NCBI GenBank assembly: GCA_943737045.1
Contig: CALSFV010000235.1
Coordinates: 434,001-498,000, forward strand
Length of the DNA stretch: 64,000 nt
Direction: 5' to 3'
Origin: Parapristionchus giblindavisi
Lineage: Eukaryota > Nematoda > Chromadorea > Rhabditida > Diplogasteridae
The notes under the pieces: generated by a model
Databases searched by the model: none
What the model was told of the DNA's origin: nothing
The model's input: only the letters and a program-made list of their open reading frames with translations
Shown here: piece after piece, positions 25,901 to 32,100 of the stretch
Layout: each line of letters starts with the position of its first letter
How positions within the stretch are numbered: the first letter of the stretch is position 1
Made by a program: the position numbers and the translations under genes

Positions 25901-27761
25901 TTTGATGGAATAAATAAATAAAATAAATAAAATAAAGTGATAGACCACCATCGGTCGTAGGAGACGCGCGCTCTCACTCTCTCTCTCGCTTTGTAAATTG
26001 ACGAGTCCAAAAGGAGATGAAAAAGGGGAAAGAGACACTAAAGTGCGCATTAGATGATCAGATCAGTAAATGAAATAAGTAATTTCTGCAATAGTGCTTC
26101 AATAACTGGCATGAAAAAGCCGACAAAATCGCTGTTGATGAGGTTTTCCTCGAATAACTCGAAAATGGGTTGTCATAGCTATTTGATCATGAAAGAACTT
26201 TTTATTCGCCTTTCCAAGAGCATCACTTTTCTTTTTTTAAGTAGTCGATTGGACCATTTTGAAGGGAGATACGATTAAAAAACTGTTGAGGCGAGATAAA
26301 AATGGCTAAGTCCCTTGTAGTCTATTAAACGGTATTGAGGGGACAGAGATACGGTAAATGAACAACATAGCGACTTTATACATGATCCGTTAACTTATTT
26401 TCTGCAATAATACGGATGATCTCAAGAGAAAATTTTCGAAAACGGGTCACTTTTTGGACAAAAAAAAATTGTTTTTTTTTGCATTTTTCGTCCTGAAGAG
26501 GGACTTAGCAGCGAATGGGTCATGGAATACTTTTTGGAGAGCATTAGAATACGGTTCGAATGACACCTGTCAGCTCATTGTACGATGAAAATGAACAGAG
26601 TTATGATCATTTTCAGGGTAGATCACAAAAAATCGATAATTTGAAATTTTCGCCAAATGATGTGGCTAGTTCTTCTCATGACCCTCAACCACACTCACTG
26701 ACCGACTTTCATCGAAATCGGAGACAAAAAAAATTCCTAGTGGCAGGGCTTGCTACACTTTTACAGGAGACCCGTGATATACGCCACTTACTGACACGTC
26801 TAACTTGAAGCAGACTTACAAGCCTGCTTCATGTGAAAATGTGAAAAATCATTGTGTCATTATTTTATCTCTGTTCATATGGAGGATTATACCGTACTCC
26901 CATACAGTATCTCGTATTCTACCGTATACCTCAAGATCGGGGTCATCCAAATCGGCCTCTCCTTCTCCCAGATCAATGTCGCCACGAAGTGCGCGCTCTA
27001 GATCAGCAGAACTGAGGTCTGCAAATAATCGAATATCGATTGATTTAAAAAATATCGATTGAATCAAAAATATCGATTGATTCAAAAATATCGATTGATG
27101 CAAAAATATCGATTGATTCAAAAAATATCGATTGATTCATAAATATCGATTCATTCATCAAGATATTCCGATGCTATAGTAGGGTAGTACCAGGCGGAGC
27201 CCGACCTTGCTGGACGGGCGCGGCACTTCTCGCGGGCGGCGGAGGCGCGGCCGGAGCTGTGCGTCTGGCCGGAGCGGATGCTGTGGGTGCCGGAGCACGA
27301 CGCGTGGCTGGAGCGCCGCCTCCCTGCAAGGTGAGCATCAGAAAAGTGTTTACAGCAAGTTTTGGAATATGAAAGTTTGATGGAATTTTAGAGAAAGATC
27401 ATACTAGTAAAGGCACACCCGAGCTAGTTTTTCTCTCCGCTCTGGCAACGCTCTCTCGTGGACAAAGAAAACGAGAGAATTACCAGAGCGGAGAACTTTA
27501 ATTCGGGGTTTTCAAATTAGCTCGGGGTGTTCAAATTAACTCGGAGTATGTCTTAAAAGATCCAAGCTCAATTTCTTCGATTGTATTCGACATTACTAAG
27601 TTTTACAACTCGAGCAACAAGAAACTGTAGTCAATTAGCCGGGTGGGCTAATCGATAATCCATCAATGATCTACCTGCAATTCCTCCAGCTCCGCAAGCA
27701 ATTCCAAATCATTCTCGAGATCTCCGCCGTATACGGCGTCCTCCATATTGGAGAAGTCCAT
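4..27761 (-). CDS. CC2D1: CC2D1/Lgd family protein gene (DM14 repeats plus C2 domain), whole gene extent
   Basis: This is a multi-exon gene read on the minus strand from ATG at 27759-27761 to TGA at 4-6. Conceptual exons give an acidic N-terminus, a proline-rich stretch, DM14-type modules and a C-terminal C2 domain. That is the order of the CC2D1A/CC2D1B/Lethal giant discs family, which acts with the ESCRT-III/CHMP4 machinery on endosomes and affects Notch traffic (family knowledge). With one copy of the repeated exon block the product is about 770 residues, close to the family's usual 800-950. Diagnostic strings are NDQLAFVIERQRQFK followed by SAGNMELAKKYLVEL and GFDRMIAACNAGLNVDI (DM14), and PRFHREQRH, LPPGYEPEHANLFVK and KGGFLRSDKLIGVGECKL (C2 region). 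Oddities are a triplicated six-exon block, stops in one copy, a lost acceptor, and a one-base phase clash at 4217-4518. It could therefore be a decaying or misassembled copy. Family assignment is firm; exon joins are inferred. Confidence 0.88.
360..560. repeat. GATCTTTGATC motif cluster
   Basis: The intron holds several tandem or near-tandem copies of GATCTTTGATCTTT (also at 660-680 and 895-910). The same motif recurs at 3467-3490, 16733-16760, 39160-39190, 46360-46500, 48500-48525, 59675-59690 and 63450-63510. It contains the CTTTGATC core of a TCF/LEF site, but no function is shown. Confidence 0.5.
755..871. mobile_element. Small palindromic MITE (AAAGGCACACCCCG ends)
   Basis: A near-perfect inverted repeat: the start AAAGGCACACCCCGTACTAA is mirrored by the end, with a CTCTCCGCTC...GAGCGGAGAG inner stem. 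Related copies lie at about 3544-3655 and 27409-27556. No coding capacity. Confidence 0.7.
1026..1104. repeat. (AAT)n microsatellite
   Basis: A run of AAT/ATA triplets with a few interruptions, just outside the C2 exon that starts at 1111. Confidence 0.9.
2082..3008 (+). mobile_element. CR1-like LINE fragment (3' end), frameshifted
   Basis: Codes the thumb/C-terminal part of a non-LTR reverse transcriptase (YIRPILESASTVFNP, RRLFARCF, ISFDVGD then stop at about 2812) and a 3' tail ending in ATATATA. It is a 5'-truncated copy nearly identical to the one at 28050-29095, but one A is missing near 2242 (GATCAAAAG versus GATCAAAAAG), which breaks the frame. It sits in a gene 1 intron on the opposite strand. 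Confidence 0.8.
3143..3753 (-). CDS. CC2D1: CC2D1 exons between DM14-4 and C2 (coiled-coil part)
   Basis: Exons at 3361-3464 (RDSVLATLEKDLIGQVQLAE, then RFTRLGDVAK) and 3143-3223 (FEDWAKAAKQDLLLVREVA) are in phase with each other and match the helical segment that precedes the C2 domain in CC2D1 proteins. A further likely exon, 3699-3753 (SALQPKVDGGEASTGDLG, phase 0-1), fits in phase with 3464 but not with the exon above it, so it is less certain. Confidence 0.7.
3544..3655. mobile_element. Palindromic MITE, diverged copy
   Basis: Same family as 755-871: GCTAATTTGAAACT, an inner CTTTGTCCACGAGAGAG loop and an inverted GAGCGGAGAG stem. Confidence 0.55.
3783..3909. mobile_element. MITE with CATAGGTCGAA-type ends
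   Basis: Starts CATAGTTCGAAAAGTATG and ends TATTCAACCTATG, with a core rich in CCAAGCCTGACC and ATTTTGAACCAAAATTTC. Members of this family recur at 21068-21192, 21623-21784, 31235-31352, 36567-36684, 54638-54762 and 63180-63240. Half copies lie near 32180-32262 and 53883. Confidence 0.6.
4123..4945 (-). CDS. CC2D1: CC2D1 exons for DM14-4
   Basis: Exons are 4773-4945 (a linker then NDQLAFVIERQRQFK), 4518-4582 (AAVAAKSAGNMELAKKYLVEL) and 4123-4217 (GFDRMIAACNAGLNVDITK). Together they make a textbook DM14 module: a basic helix, an A-x-x-AG-(D/N)-x-x-x-A-x-x-(Y/F)-L core and G-(F/L)-D-x-M ending in VDI. The join from 4518 to 4217 is one base out of phase: the donor reads CTAAA/GTAAGC and the next exon starts GGC. 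The donor of the third exon (GTATAT) also leaves phase 2, which does not fit the next candidate exon. Confidence 0.75.
4600..4765. repeat. Degenerate minisatellite (TGATCAAACAAAA unit)
   Basis: About seven repeats of roughly 22-25 bp built on ATGTC(T/A)GATCAAACAAAA, in the intron next to the DM14-4 exons. Confidence 0.7.
5203..5282 (-). pseudogene. CC2D1 exon after copy A, acceptor lost
   Basis: This is a second copy of the PVEVSELPSLPDMPP exon, in frame and with a normal donor (GTATGT). The base pattern before it on the minus strand is TTTTCGG, where the intact copy at 11903 has CTTGCAG, so the AG acceptor is missing. Coding differences from the other copy are small (KQTATAA versus KQTTVAA), suggesting the exon was under constraint until recently. 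Confidence 0.65.
5515..6757 (+). mobile_element. hAT-type mini-element with a BED-finger gene
   Basis: Terminal inverted repeats TAGGGTGGCGAGAATGGCTC and the reverse complement flank 1243 bp, with an exact 8 bp target duplication GTTCCAAG at 5507-5514 and 6758-6765. Long subterminal inverted repeats (around TGACTCAGTCGTGACTC and TTGAAATTTCGTCGATTTC) occupy both flanks of a single small gene. Eight-base duplications are a hallmark of hAT elements. No transposase catalytic domain is present, so the element is non-autonomous. It lies in a gene 1 intron within repeat unit A and is absent from units B and C. Confidence 0.85.
6094..6420 (+). CDS. BED zinc finger-only protein of the hAT element
   Basis: A 108-codon ORF starting MVSPIWSHFSNDKSAEKATC. 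Residues C20, C23, H40 and H45 with an upstream aromatic (W6) and the STSNLWRH motif form a BED zinc finger, the DNA-binding module at the N-terminus of hAT transposases. Nothing of the catalytic or dimerisation domain follows. In a second frame from about 6240 to 6380 an acidic stretch ending SDDDEEEF with a stop is open, so a frameshift or splice could give the protein a different tail. It may bind the element's ends without cutting (inference), or be a relic. Its position between symmetric subterminal repeats shows it is the element's only gene. Confidence 0.65.
   Translation: MVSPIWSHFSNDKSAEKATCNYCSVILCSRRGSTSNLWRHFESKHADIQILLSSSLRPNPSMLSPMTPMSILPMATLPMRVNSMSSVPMTTRKNFKCLKVFYVHIISY
6766..7576. 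other. Gene-free intron stretch
   Basis: Holds a degenerate AAGTTAAGTAATAAG-type simple repeat (6775-6930) and a tandem dimer of about 115 bp around GTTCGGTGGNTCAGA (7030-7200). No exon was recognised. Confidence 0.5.
7577..7740. mobile_element. hAT-type MITE (CATACGTGGGC ends)
   Basis: Ends CATACGTGGGC...GCCCACGTATG with an inner GCCGCTAGCGGCAGTGGT segment. Family members lie at 22258-22418, 51756-51806 (truncated), 60998-61179 and 62125-62286. The copy at 60998 shows an 8 bp target duplication. Confidence 0.75.
8036..9863 (-). CDS. CC2D1: DM14 exon block copy A
   Basis: Exons: A1 9787-9863, A2 9406-9690, A3 9116-9212, A4 8760-8891, A5 8428-8495, A6 8036-8089. The reading frame is open in all six. 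A1-A3 are identical to B1-B3 at an offset of 4703 bp. A5 reads KRKAIFDAMAAEW where B and C read KRKARFDAMAAEW. The block should splice to the exon at 5203-5282, but that exon has lost its acceptor, so copy A may not contribute to an in-frame mRNA. Confidence 0.72.
8145..8222. repeat. GC-rich hairpin (GTGCCTACGCCGTAACC)
   Basis: A near-perfect palindrome whose arms read GTGCCTACGCCGTAACC and its complement. Equivalent hairpins lie at 12465-12535 and 17878-17950, one in each tandem block. Confidence 0.7.
10328..11640. mobile_element. Foldback element between blocks A and B
   Basis: A long inverted repeat with arms of about 600 bp: GGTATCGACGAAAAATGG at the left is mirrored by TTTTTCATCGATACC at the right, and the arm content (TGGCGCCTTTTCC, TCGATGCGGGAGTGGAC) reads in both directions. 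The centre near 11000 contains GCAAACATACTAAAAAATAA. No transposase. A related copy occupies 15031-16265. Confidence 0.85.
11824..11903 (-). CDS. CC2D1: CC2D1 exon after copy B (completes DM14-3)
   Basis: This 80 bp exon has acceptor CTTGCAG and donor GTATGT and codes RGQPVEVSELPSLPDMPPLP. It completes the third DM14 module, whose usual ending is a G-x-P-V-x-x-x-x-L-P-x-P-P pattern. It starts with one base and ends in phase 1, which fits the exon at 4773-4945. This is the only copy of the exon with an intact acceptor AG. Confidence 0.75.
12020..12178. repeat. Palindromic GCGCACGGCGTGCGCAC element
   Basis: Ends TGGTGTTACATTTTCAAAAC and its reverse complement, with an inner CG-rich palindrome. 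Equivalent at 17490-17590 upstream of block C. Confidence 0.65.
12341..14566 (-). CDS. CC2D1: DM14 exon block copy B (intact)
   Basis: Exons: B1 14490-14566, B2 14109-14393, B3 13819-13915, B4 13464-13595, B5 13150-13217, B6 12341-12394. They code for DM14-like modules: YKRSADKCRELERKAAAG with DFPPAPP; DMFVANAKAAVAAKDKEA with QLDPEEIPPSP; and KRKARFDAMAAEWKEKGD with NMRQSAAYAEAIKAAS. Phases are 0-2, 2-1, 1-0, 0-0, 0-2 and 2-2. B6 therefore needs an exon beginning with one base, which is the one at 11824-11903. No stop is visible in any of the six. From about 13.65 kb upward the block is essentially identical to copy A; below that it matches copy C, so it looks like a recombinant. Confidence 0.82.
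12763..12980. mobile_element. MITE with ATAAAATACACTTG ends
   Basis: Terminal repeats ATAAAATACACTTGTATAT and ATATACAAGTATATTTTAT, with a (GA)n run at 12825-12846. Other copies: 18158-18724 (interrupted), 24363-24633 (inside a LINE) and 29335-29505. Confidence 0.7.
15031..16265. mobile_element. Foldback element, second copy, broken on the right
   Basis: Same family as 10328-11640, lying the same distance from block B as that one does from block A. The right arm stops at AAATAAACCTTTT (about 16265), where the next foldback begins. A 38 bp stretch around CATCCATGCAAACATACT is duplicated in tandem at 15704-15770. Confidence 0.8.
16266..17318. mobile_element. Foldback element (GAAAATTCCCATTTC ends)
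   Basis: Ends GAAAATTCCCATTTCTTTAG and its reverse complement, with arms of about 480 bp meeting around the GATCAAAGATCAAAG run at 16745. The internal sequence (GACCCTACCGTTCAGAG, TTTCAGACCCGCA, GAGGTCTACTCG) is shared with the foldback at 47171-48585. Confidence 0.85.
18222..18560. mobile_element. Palindromic MITE nested in another MITE
   Basis: An inverted repeat with ends TCCGCAATTTTAGGGG and CCCCAAAAAATTGCGGA, rich in AATAATTTGG and GTGGGGC. The matching MITE at 12763 lacks it (GTGATTCTATG versus GTGAT-insert-ATTCTATG), giving an empty site and an apparent AT duplication. Confidence 0.8.
19680..19935. repeat. Minisatellite of about 34 bp in copy C
   Basis: Repeats of the form CCATCTACCGTAACCCGGAATCTATTCAAAA between exons C2 and C3. 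Copies A and B hold only about two units at the matching place (for example 9283-9360). Confidence 0.7.
20479..21354. other. Gene-free intron between exon 4 and copy C
   Basis: AT-rich. Contains a MITE of the CATAGGTCGAA family at about 21068-21192 and otherwise nothing recognisable. No exon with good splice sites was found. Confidence 0.5.
21355..21537 (-). CDS. CC2D1: CC2D1 gene exon 4 (Ser/Pro-rich linker)
   Basis: This exon has 61 codons, phase 0 at both ends, with acceptor ATTTAG and donor GTAGGT. It begins GELLAMLGEDAPSSSS and then becomes a proline/alanine-rich linker. It must join to the first exon of one of the three downstream DM14 blocks, all of which start in phase 0. The GC-rich coding sequence stands out sharply from the AT-rich introns. 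Confidence 0.75.
22258..22418. mobile_element. hAT-type MITE nested in a long inverted-repeat arm
   Basis: CATATGTGGGC...GCCCACGTATG. The mirrored right arm of the host element (near 26290) lacks it, so it inserted after the host. Confidence 0.75.
22707..23095 (-). pseudogene. C-terminal fragment of an unrecognised acidic protein
   Basis: Two minus-strand frames join to give a plausible C-terminus: VGDFEEFCAAKNKPRAEEVE, then MMARTDIMPANRM, and after a one-base shift near 22905 APDMDFINDWEKDYDEE, an acidic run, SSDAILYSWMKTEMNTLF and DLSTSLVFDQ with a stop. The N-terminal part is missing where the LINE starts. It lies inside a long-TIR element, so it may be the end of its transposase or captured cargo. 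I do not recognise the family. Confidence 0.5.
23095..25936 (+). mobile_element. CR1/Jockey-type LINE, interrupted by a MITE
   Basis: The first part (to about 24360) codes the end of an endonuclease (VVLGDFNYPNIDW, PISDHTSISF) and the start of the reverse transcriptase (KPIPKKPRNNNISNYRPISL, HQAGFRSNRSTSTQLLTV). After the insert, the RT continues from about 24635: YFDYAKAFDSIDH, GVPQGSSIGPLLFILYLND, the catalytic FADDIKIY, then YVRPILESS. A stop at 25630 is followed in the same frame by THTTCASRCIDTWNKL, the usual C-terminus, so the ORF has an internal stop. The 3' tail is an AATAAATAAAATAAA repeat. The element is 5' truncated and dead. Confidence 0.85.
24363..24633. mobile_element. MITE inserted in the LINE reverse transcriptase
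   Basis: Ends CGTATAAAATACACTTG and CAAGTACATTTTATACG. The centre holds a GAGAGGCGGGGCGAGATGTA palindrome. It splits the RT between STSTQLLTV and the YFDYAKAFD motif, so it arrived after the LINE. Confidence 0.75.
26930..27761 (-). CDS. CC2D1: CC2D1 gene exons 1-3 (N-terminus)
   Basis: Exon 1 is 27675-27761 (29 codons, starting MDFSNMEDAVYGG), exon 2 is 27206-27323 (Ala/Pro/Arg-rich) and exon 3 is 26930-27018 (DLSSADLERALRGD, acidic). Phases run 0-0, 0-1 and 1-0 and fit together. Donors are GTAGAT, GTCGGG and GTATACGG; acceptors end CTTGCAG and TTTGCAG. Short acidic stretches such as DLENDLELLAELEEL resemble the start of CC2D1/Lgd proteins. The ATG directly follows TTGTAG, the same acceptor string used elsewhere in these genes, so a 5'-UTR intron or spliced-leader site just before the start is possible. 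Confidence 0.8.
27020..27165. repeat. AATATCGATTGATTCAAA tandem repeat
   Basis: About seven units of roughly 20 bp next to exon 3 of gene 1, on its acceptor side. Confidence 0.8.
27409..27556. mobile_element. Palindromic MITE (AAAGGCACACC family)
   Basis: Same family as 755-871. Its right end repeats the AAATTAGCTCGGGGTGT motif twice. Confidence 0.6.
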
Positions 27762-28049
27762 CTACAACCAATAGATCAATAAATCATTCGATAAAACAAT
27801 CGATGAATCAATCAATAAACCAATCAATAAATCAATAAATCGATCAATAAATCAATCGATCAACCCATATTCACCAATCGATCGATAGATACAATTACCG
27901 TACTCTTGATCTACATATGCGGATATTCATAGGGCTTCAGTGACCTCGCGATGACGCAAACCATCAATCAATATTCAAGGAGAACAAAACATATTTATTA
28001 AACGACATCAACAAATCAACAGAAATCAATAAATCAATAGGCAACAACA

Positions 28050-29095
28050 ACGGAAACATTATTTTTACATCCGAATTACCTTCGTTAGTCCAAAAAGATG
28101 GAGTACTAGCTCGTCTATATGCATACGACATAAAGATATATAAATCATTCGGTAGTAATGAAACGCCCCAACCGCTTCAAGCGGCCGTGGACACTATCGT
28201 CCAGTGGTCTGCTGATTGGCAATTACCCCTTGCTTCACATAAATGTAATTCACTGCATCTAGGTAGGGCTAATCCTAAAAGGATTTATACTATAAATAAT
28301 GTAAATCTAGATCAAAAAGATGCCGTCAAAGACCTTGGCTTCATTATTCAAAGAGGCCTAACATTTTCAGAACATTGTAGATTAATTTCGAACAAAGCAA
28401 AGTCGGCTTGTCATATAATTATGCGAGCTCTTCGGACTAATAACCCTAAAATTCTCCTTAAAGCATATTCAATCTACATCAGGCCCATTCTAGAAAGCGC
28501 ATCTACGGTGTTCAATCCTTATCAGAAAAAAGATATTAAAGTCCTTGAACAGGTACAGAATTACTTCACAAGAAGGCTGTTCGCACGTTGTTTCAAATCA
28601 ACGTGGGACAGTATGCCGCGGGCAAATGTTCGCAACGAAAGACTCGATCTAGAAACCCTCGAACACCGTAGATCCATCATAGACATTAGAACTTCTATTA
28701 AACTACTTAGAGGCAAATTTAGGATTTCAAATAAGAAAAATCACTATTTCAAAACATATATTACAAGAAATGGGTTGAATTTCTCCAGTTCAGGGTCCCG
28801 TTTCCAATACAGGCACAATAACTTCTTTTTGCGAGCGGCCCGTTTGCTTACAAAACCCGAAAATAGAATCTCCTTTGATGTTGGAGACTGATCTGCATGT
28901 CCTGTTGTCGCCTATTCATACAGATTCTCTTCCCTCCCCCCAATTCTATCGTCCCTTAGGAACACTGATATCTCCTTCTAGGCTCAATCCATATGCACTA
29001 TTTCATTCCATTCCTTATTTTCTTCATTTGTTTATTTATTTGTTTCACATCATTTGTTCGCTAAATGTGAATATATATATATATATATATATATA
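28050..29095 (+). mobile_element. CR1-like LINE 3' fragment
   Basis: An ORF of more than 234 codons covering the end of the RT. The catalytic motif reads AYDIKIY instead of (F/Y)ADDIKIY near 28118, so one aspartate is lost. After it come WQLPLASHKCNSLHLG, YIRPILESASTVFNP and the stop at 28891. The 3' tail ends in a (TA)n run. It lies between the ATG of gene 1 and the stop of gene 2, so it occupies much of gene 1's upstream region. Confidence 0.82.
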
Positions 29096-29187
29096 AACAA
29101 AAATCAATCAATACTATGACAACCAGATACCGTAATCCATGCCATAATCAAGGGGAGGGTATCGCTACTATATACCATAATCCCCCA

Positions 29188-32100
29188 TCACAGGGACAGC
29201 AGCTTCGCCCGCTTCTTTCCCGTTTCATCTTCTACCGTAACCACGCGAACACCCAACTGAGCGAGCAGGTTTTCGCGATCGATAATGCCGTTGGGCGCCT
29301 GAAACACAACAGAATATTTCCACCATAATATAATATAAAAATATCTTGTTTTCTCTGTCCGCATGACTATTTCTTGTTTTGCGTAGTTCAGAAACTATAA
29401 TGATCTTAAATATCAAATAAAATATCAAATAAATATCAAGAGTGCAAGCGCCCGATGTCCCGTTGTCTCATACAGTTTGTATGCAAGTACATTTTATACG
29501 GACAATATGACTAGTAAATGGCGGACGTCCTAAACAGCATAAGATCGGAAACTGTTCACCGAATAATCTAATCACGATACTAGAAATCACCAACTAGAAA
29601 GATCAAACACTAATTGCACTAAATGGAAGAAAATAATCTGGAAAAATCGATAAACCAACCGAATCGATTGACGCGAGGATCTCTTGATTGGGCGGACAGC
29701 CGAGGCAGAGGTGCCGTAGAGCAGCCACCGACCATTGCGTCTGAAATATCGATTAATTAGAGTCGATCAAAGTTGAATTATTGATTGATACCACAACTAT
29801 TCACCGCATCGATTGATTACAGTACAACCACAGTAAATCATTGATCGATCGATCGATTTATCAATCATACATTTTTCGGCGCCCTCACATGATTTTTTTT
29901 TATATAATAGGAAGATTTTCGAAAAATGGTGAGTAAAATTAGAAAATTCTTTATTTTTAACCAAGTAATGAGCGATATCTGAAACCTGAAGAATGCGGGT
30001 GGTGGGGGCGGCCGATCGGGCGGTCTCTGTGTCTGTCCGTCTGCGCCCTCTCCTCTCTCTCGCTCTCTCGTCTCCTCGTCATCCTCCATACGCACCAGAT
30101 CGCCCTCAGAGTGCAGGGCCTGCGAGGATAGTCAATCAATAAATCAATAAATCAATCCACTTTCGTAAAATCAATAAATCAATGGAAAATACCTTTTTTA
30201 AAGGTGGTGTCCGGGGAATATTTTCGTGAACAAACTGTGAAGACAGAAAGATAGCAAAAGTTATTCTGCATACCTTACATAAATTAGTTTATGCTAATTT
30301 AGCTTATTGATCGCTAGAATCGTGAATGAATCATGCTTGATGTACAGGCAAAGGCGCGAAATTTTGAAAATAAGAAAGTTCGGCAATAGGTTTCGAACCC
30401 GCGACGTTGCGCTTGCTAGACAGCGCCTTTACCACTACACCAAGGGAAGCACGAATGGAAGTTCTTATTTCTTGCATATCATTTAGCCCTTGAATAGCCG
30501 ATATGTTATATATTTGCATAGACATTCGAGGGCCTCCATCTTTAAATAGATATACTTCATGATCTTGCTCAAATATAGAGATAAATAAATTTTGTAAAAC
30601 TTTTTGCCTCCCAGCTACCCAAAAATTGTATCGGGAAATATTTGTGAAAAATGTATTGTTGCATCATTTTATAATTAGGCATTTTGAATTTAAAATGTAA
30701 TATTCATTATGTCAGCAAAGTCAAAGATTACACCGAGGTGGCCAAAGAACCGCAATACGTATGTAGAAGGGAAAGAACCACTAATCAACGGGTGCGCAAC
30801 AATTTTGAGACATCAATCAGATAAATAGAAGCAGAAACCCCTGATCAACAACTACCCACCCCTCCCCATAGTCGATCAATTCTTCTACTTTGAATGCTTT
30901 AATTTAGATACTCAAGTTACAGTAATCCTTTCCAGCTACCGTAACCCCGCTCCAAGCCACACTGCATACAGTATCCGCACTAACCACATCGAGTAGATCA
31001 ACGACGAAATCGATGGCGTCCTCATTCCGGGCAAAAACCTCGTCGTATAGGTCACGACGCGTCGCCAAATTGGCTGAAAGAATTAAATTGTATTTTAAAT
31101 TATTATTGATTATTGAGCAAATATTATTGATCGAGGCAGTGTCCATTGCAAACTCGCACAATATCCCATTTTGCATCTTGCATTTAGGAACACATTTTTA
31201 AAACTAAAAATGAAAATCTTTAAAAATGACTAATGATAGGTCGAAAAGTATGTTACACAGTACCAAGCCTGACCGCATTTGTGCCAAAATATGTCAAAAA
31301 TCGAAAACCTGACAACATTTTGGAAACCGATAACCTAGCTATTCGACCTATGTGACTAATCATCCTTTAGTAGATAGAGAAAAAAAGGAAGCACGAAAAG
31401 AAAAGAAAAAAGGCGAGAGAGTGTGCAAAACGAGTAGAGTCTTCTCTTCTTTTCCTCTCTTTTGCCCATAACTCACAAATGATCGAGACAATCAGCGGCA
31501 ACTGCTCCGGGTACTCGGACAGGAATCGATTAGATGACGTCGATGAAGACTCAGATGACGTCATCGTCGATGATGATGACGTCATCGCCTCATCCGAGTA
31601 ATCGTAGCGCGCCCTCAGCATGACGTCAAAGAGCATCTGTACGTTGTTAGAGTGCATCTGAAGTGGAGAGGGTATTGATTGGTTTGAGAGAATATTGATT
31701 GACTCTCTACAGTATCCCATGAATAATTATTTACTTATAATCTTCTTGTTCTACTTCAGAAAAGCCGAAGAGGGATTTTTGGTAGAACATTTCCTGAGGC
31801 CTACACGATTGCTCTTCAAGTACCACAATTGAATCAAAAATCCGCTTACGGCCCCGCTAGAATGTGAATTATTAGCCCAAATGCCTATCGTATACCTTAA
31901 TTAGCCTAAAGGGCTACCGTATACCTTAATTAGCCCAAAGGACAACCGTATACCTTGAGTTCCTCGTGAGATCTGCCCATGATGACCAGTCGATCGGACA
32001 GCGCTTCAACGGCGTGCAAGAGCATCGTGAATACGGTAGGCGGTAGTTCTGCAAATCAATCGATTATGTATCGTTTCTAAAGAACCAATGTCCTTATCTA

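Larger units (their letters stand above)
21573..26780. mobile_element. Long terminal-inverted-repeat element with cargo and nested LINE
   Basis: The left arm (21573 to about 22553) and right arm (about 26142-26780) are inverted copies: ATATCACGGGTCTCCTG and CAGGAGACCCGTGATAT at the tips, TTCTCATGACCCTCAACCAC in the middle, and CTCGAATAACTCGAAAATGGG at the inner edge. The left arm has two younger MITEs (21623-21784 and 22258-22418) that the right arm lacks. The interior carries a protein fragment on the minus strand (22707-23095) and a LINE. It sits in intron 3 of gene 1. Probably a DNA transposon of an unassigned superfamily. Confidence 0.8.

Noticed and set aside
29986..30095. Arg/Glu- and Pro-rich reading (TRERERGEGADGQTQRPP) as part of an ataxin-10 exon
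   Set aside because: The long exon would end in phase 2 while the next exon needs phase 0. The donor GTGCGT at 30095 gives a short exon in phase.
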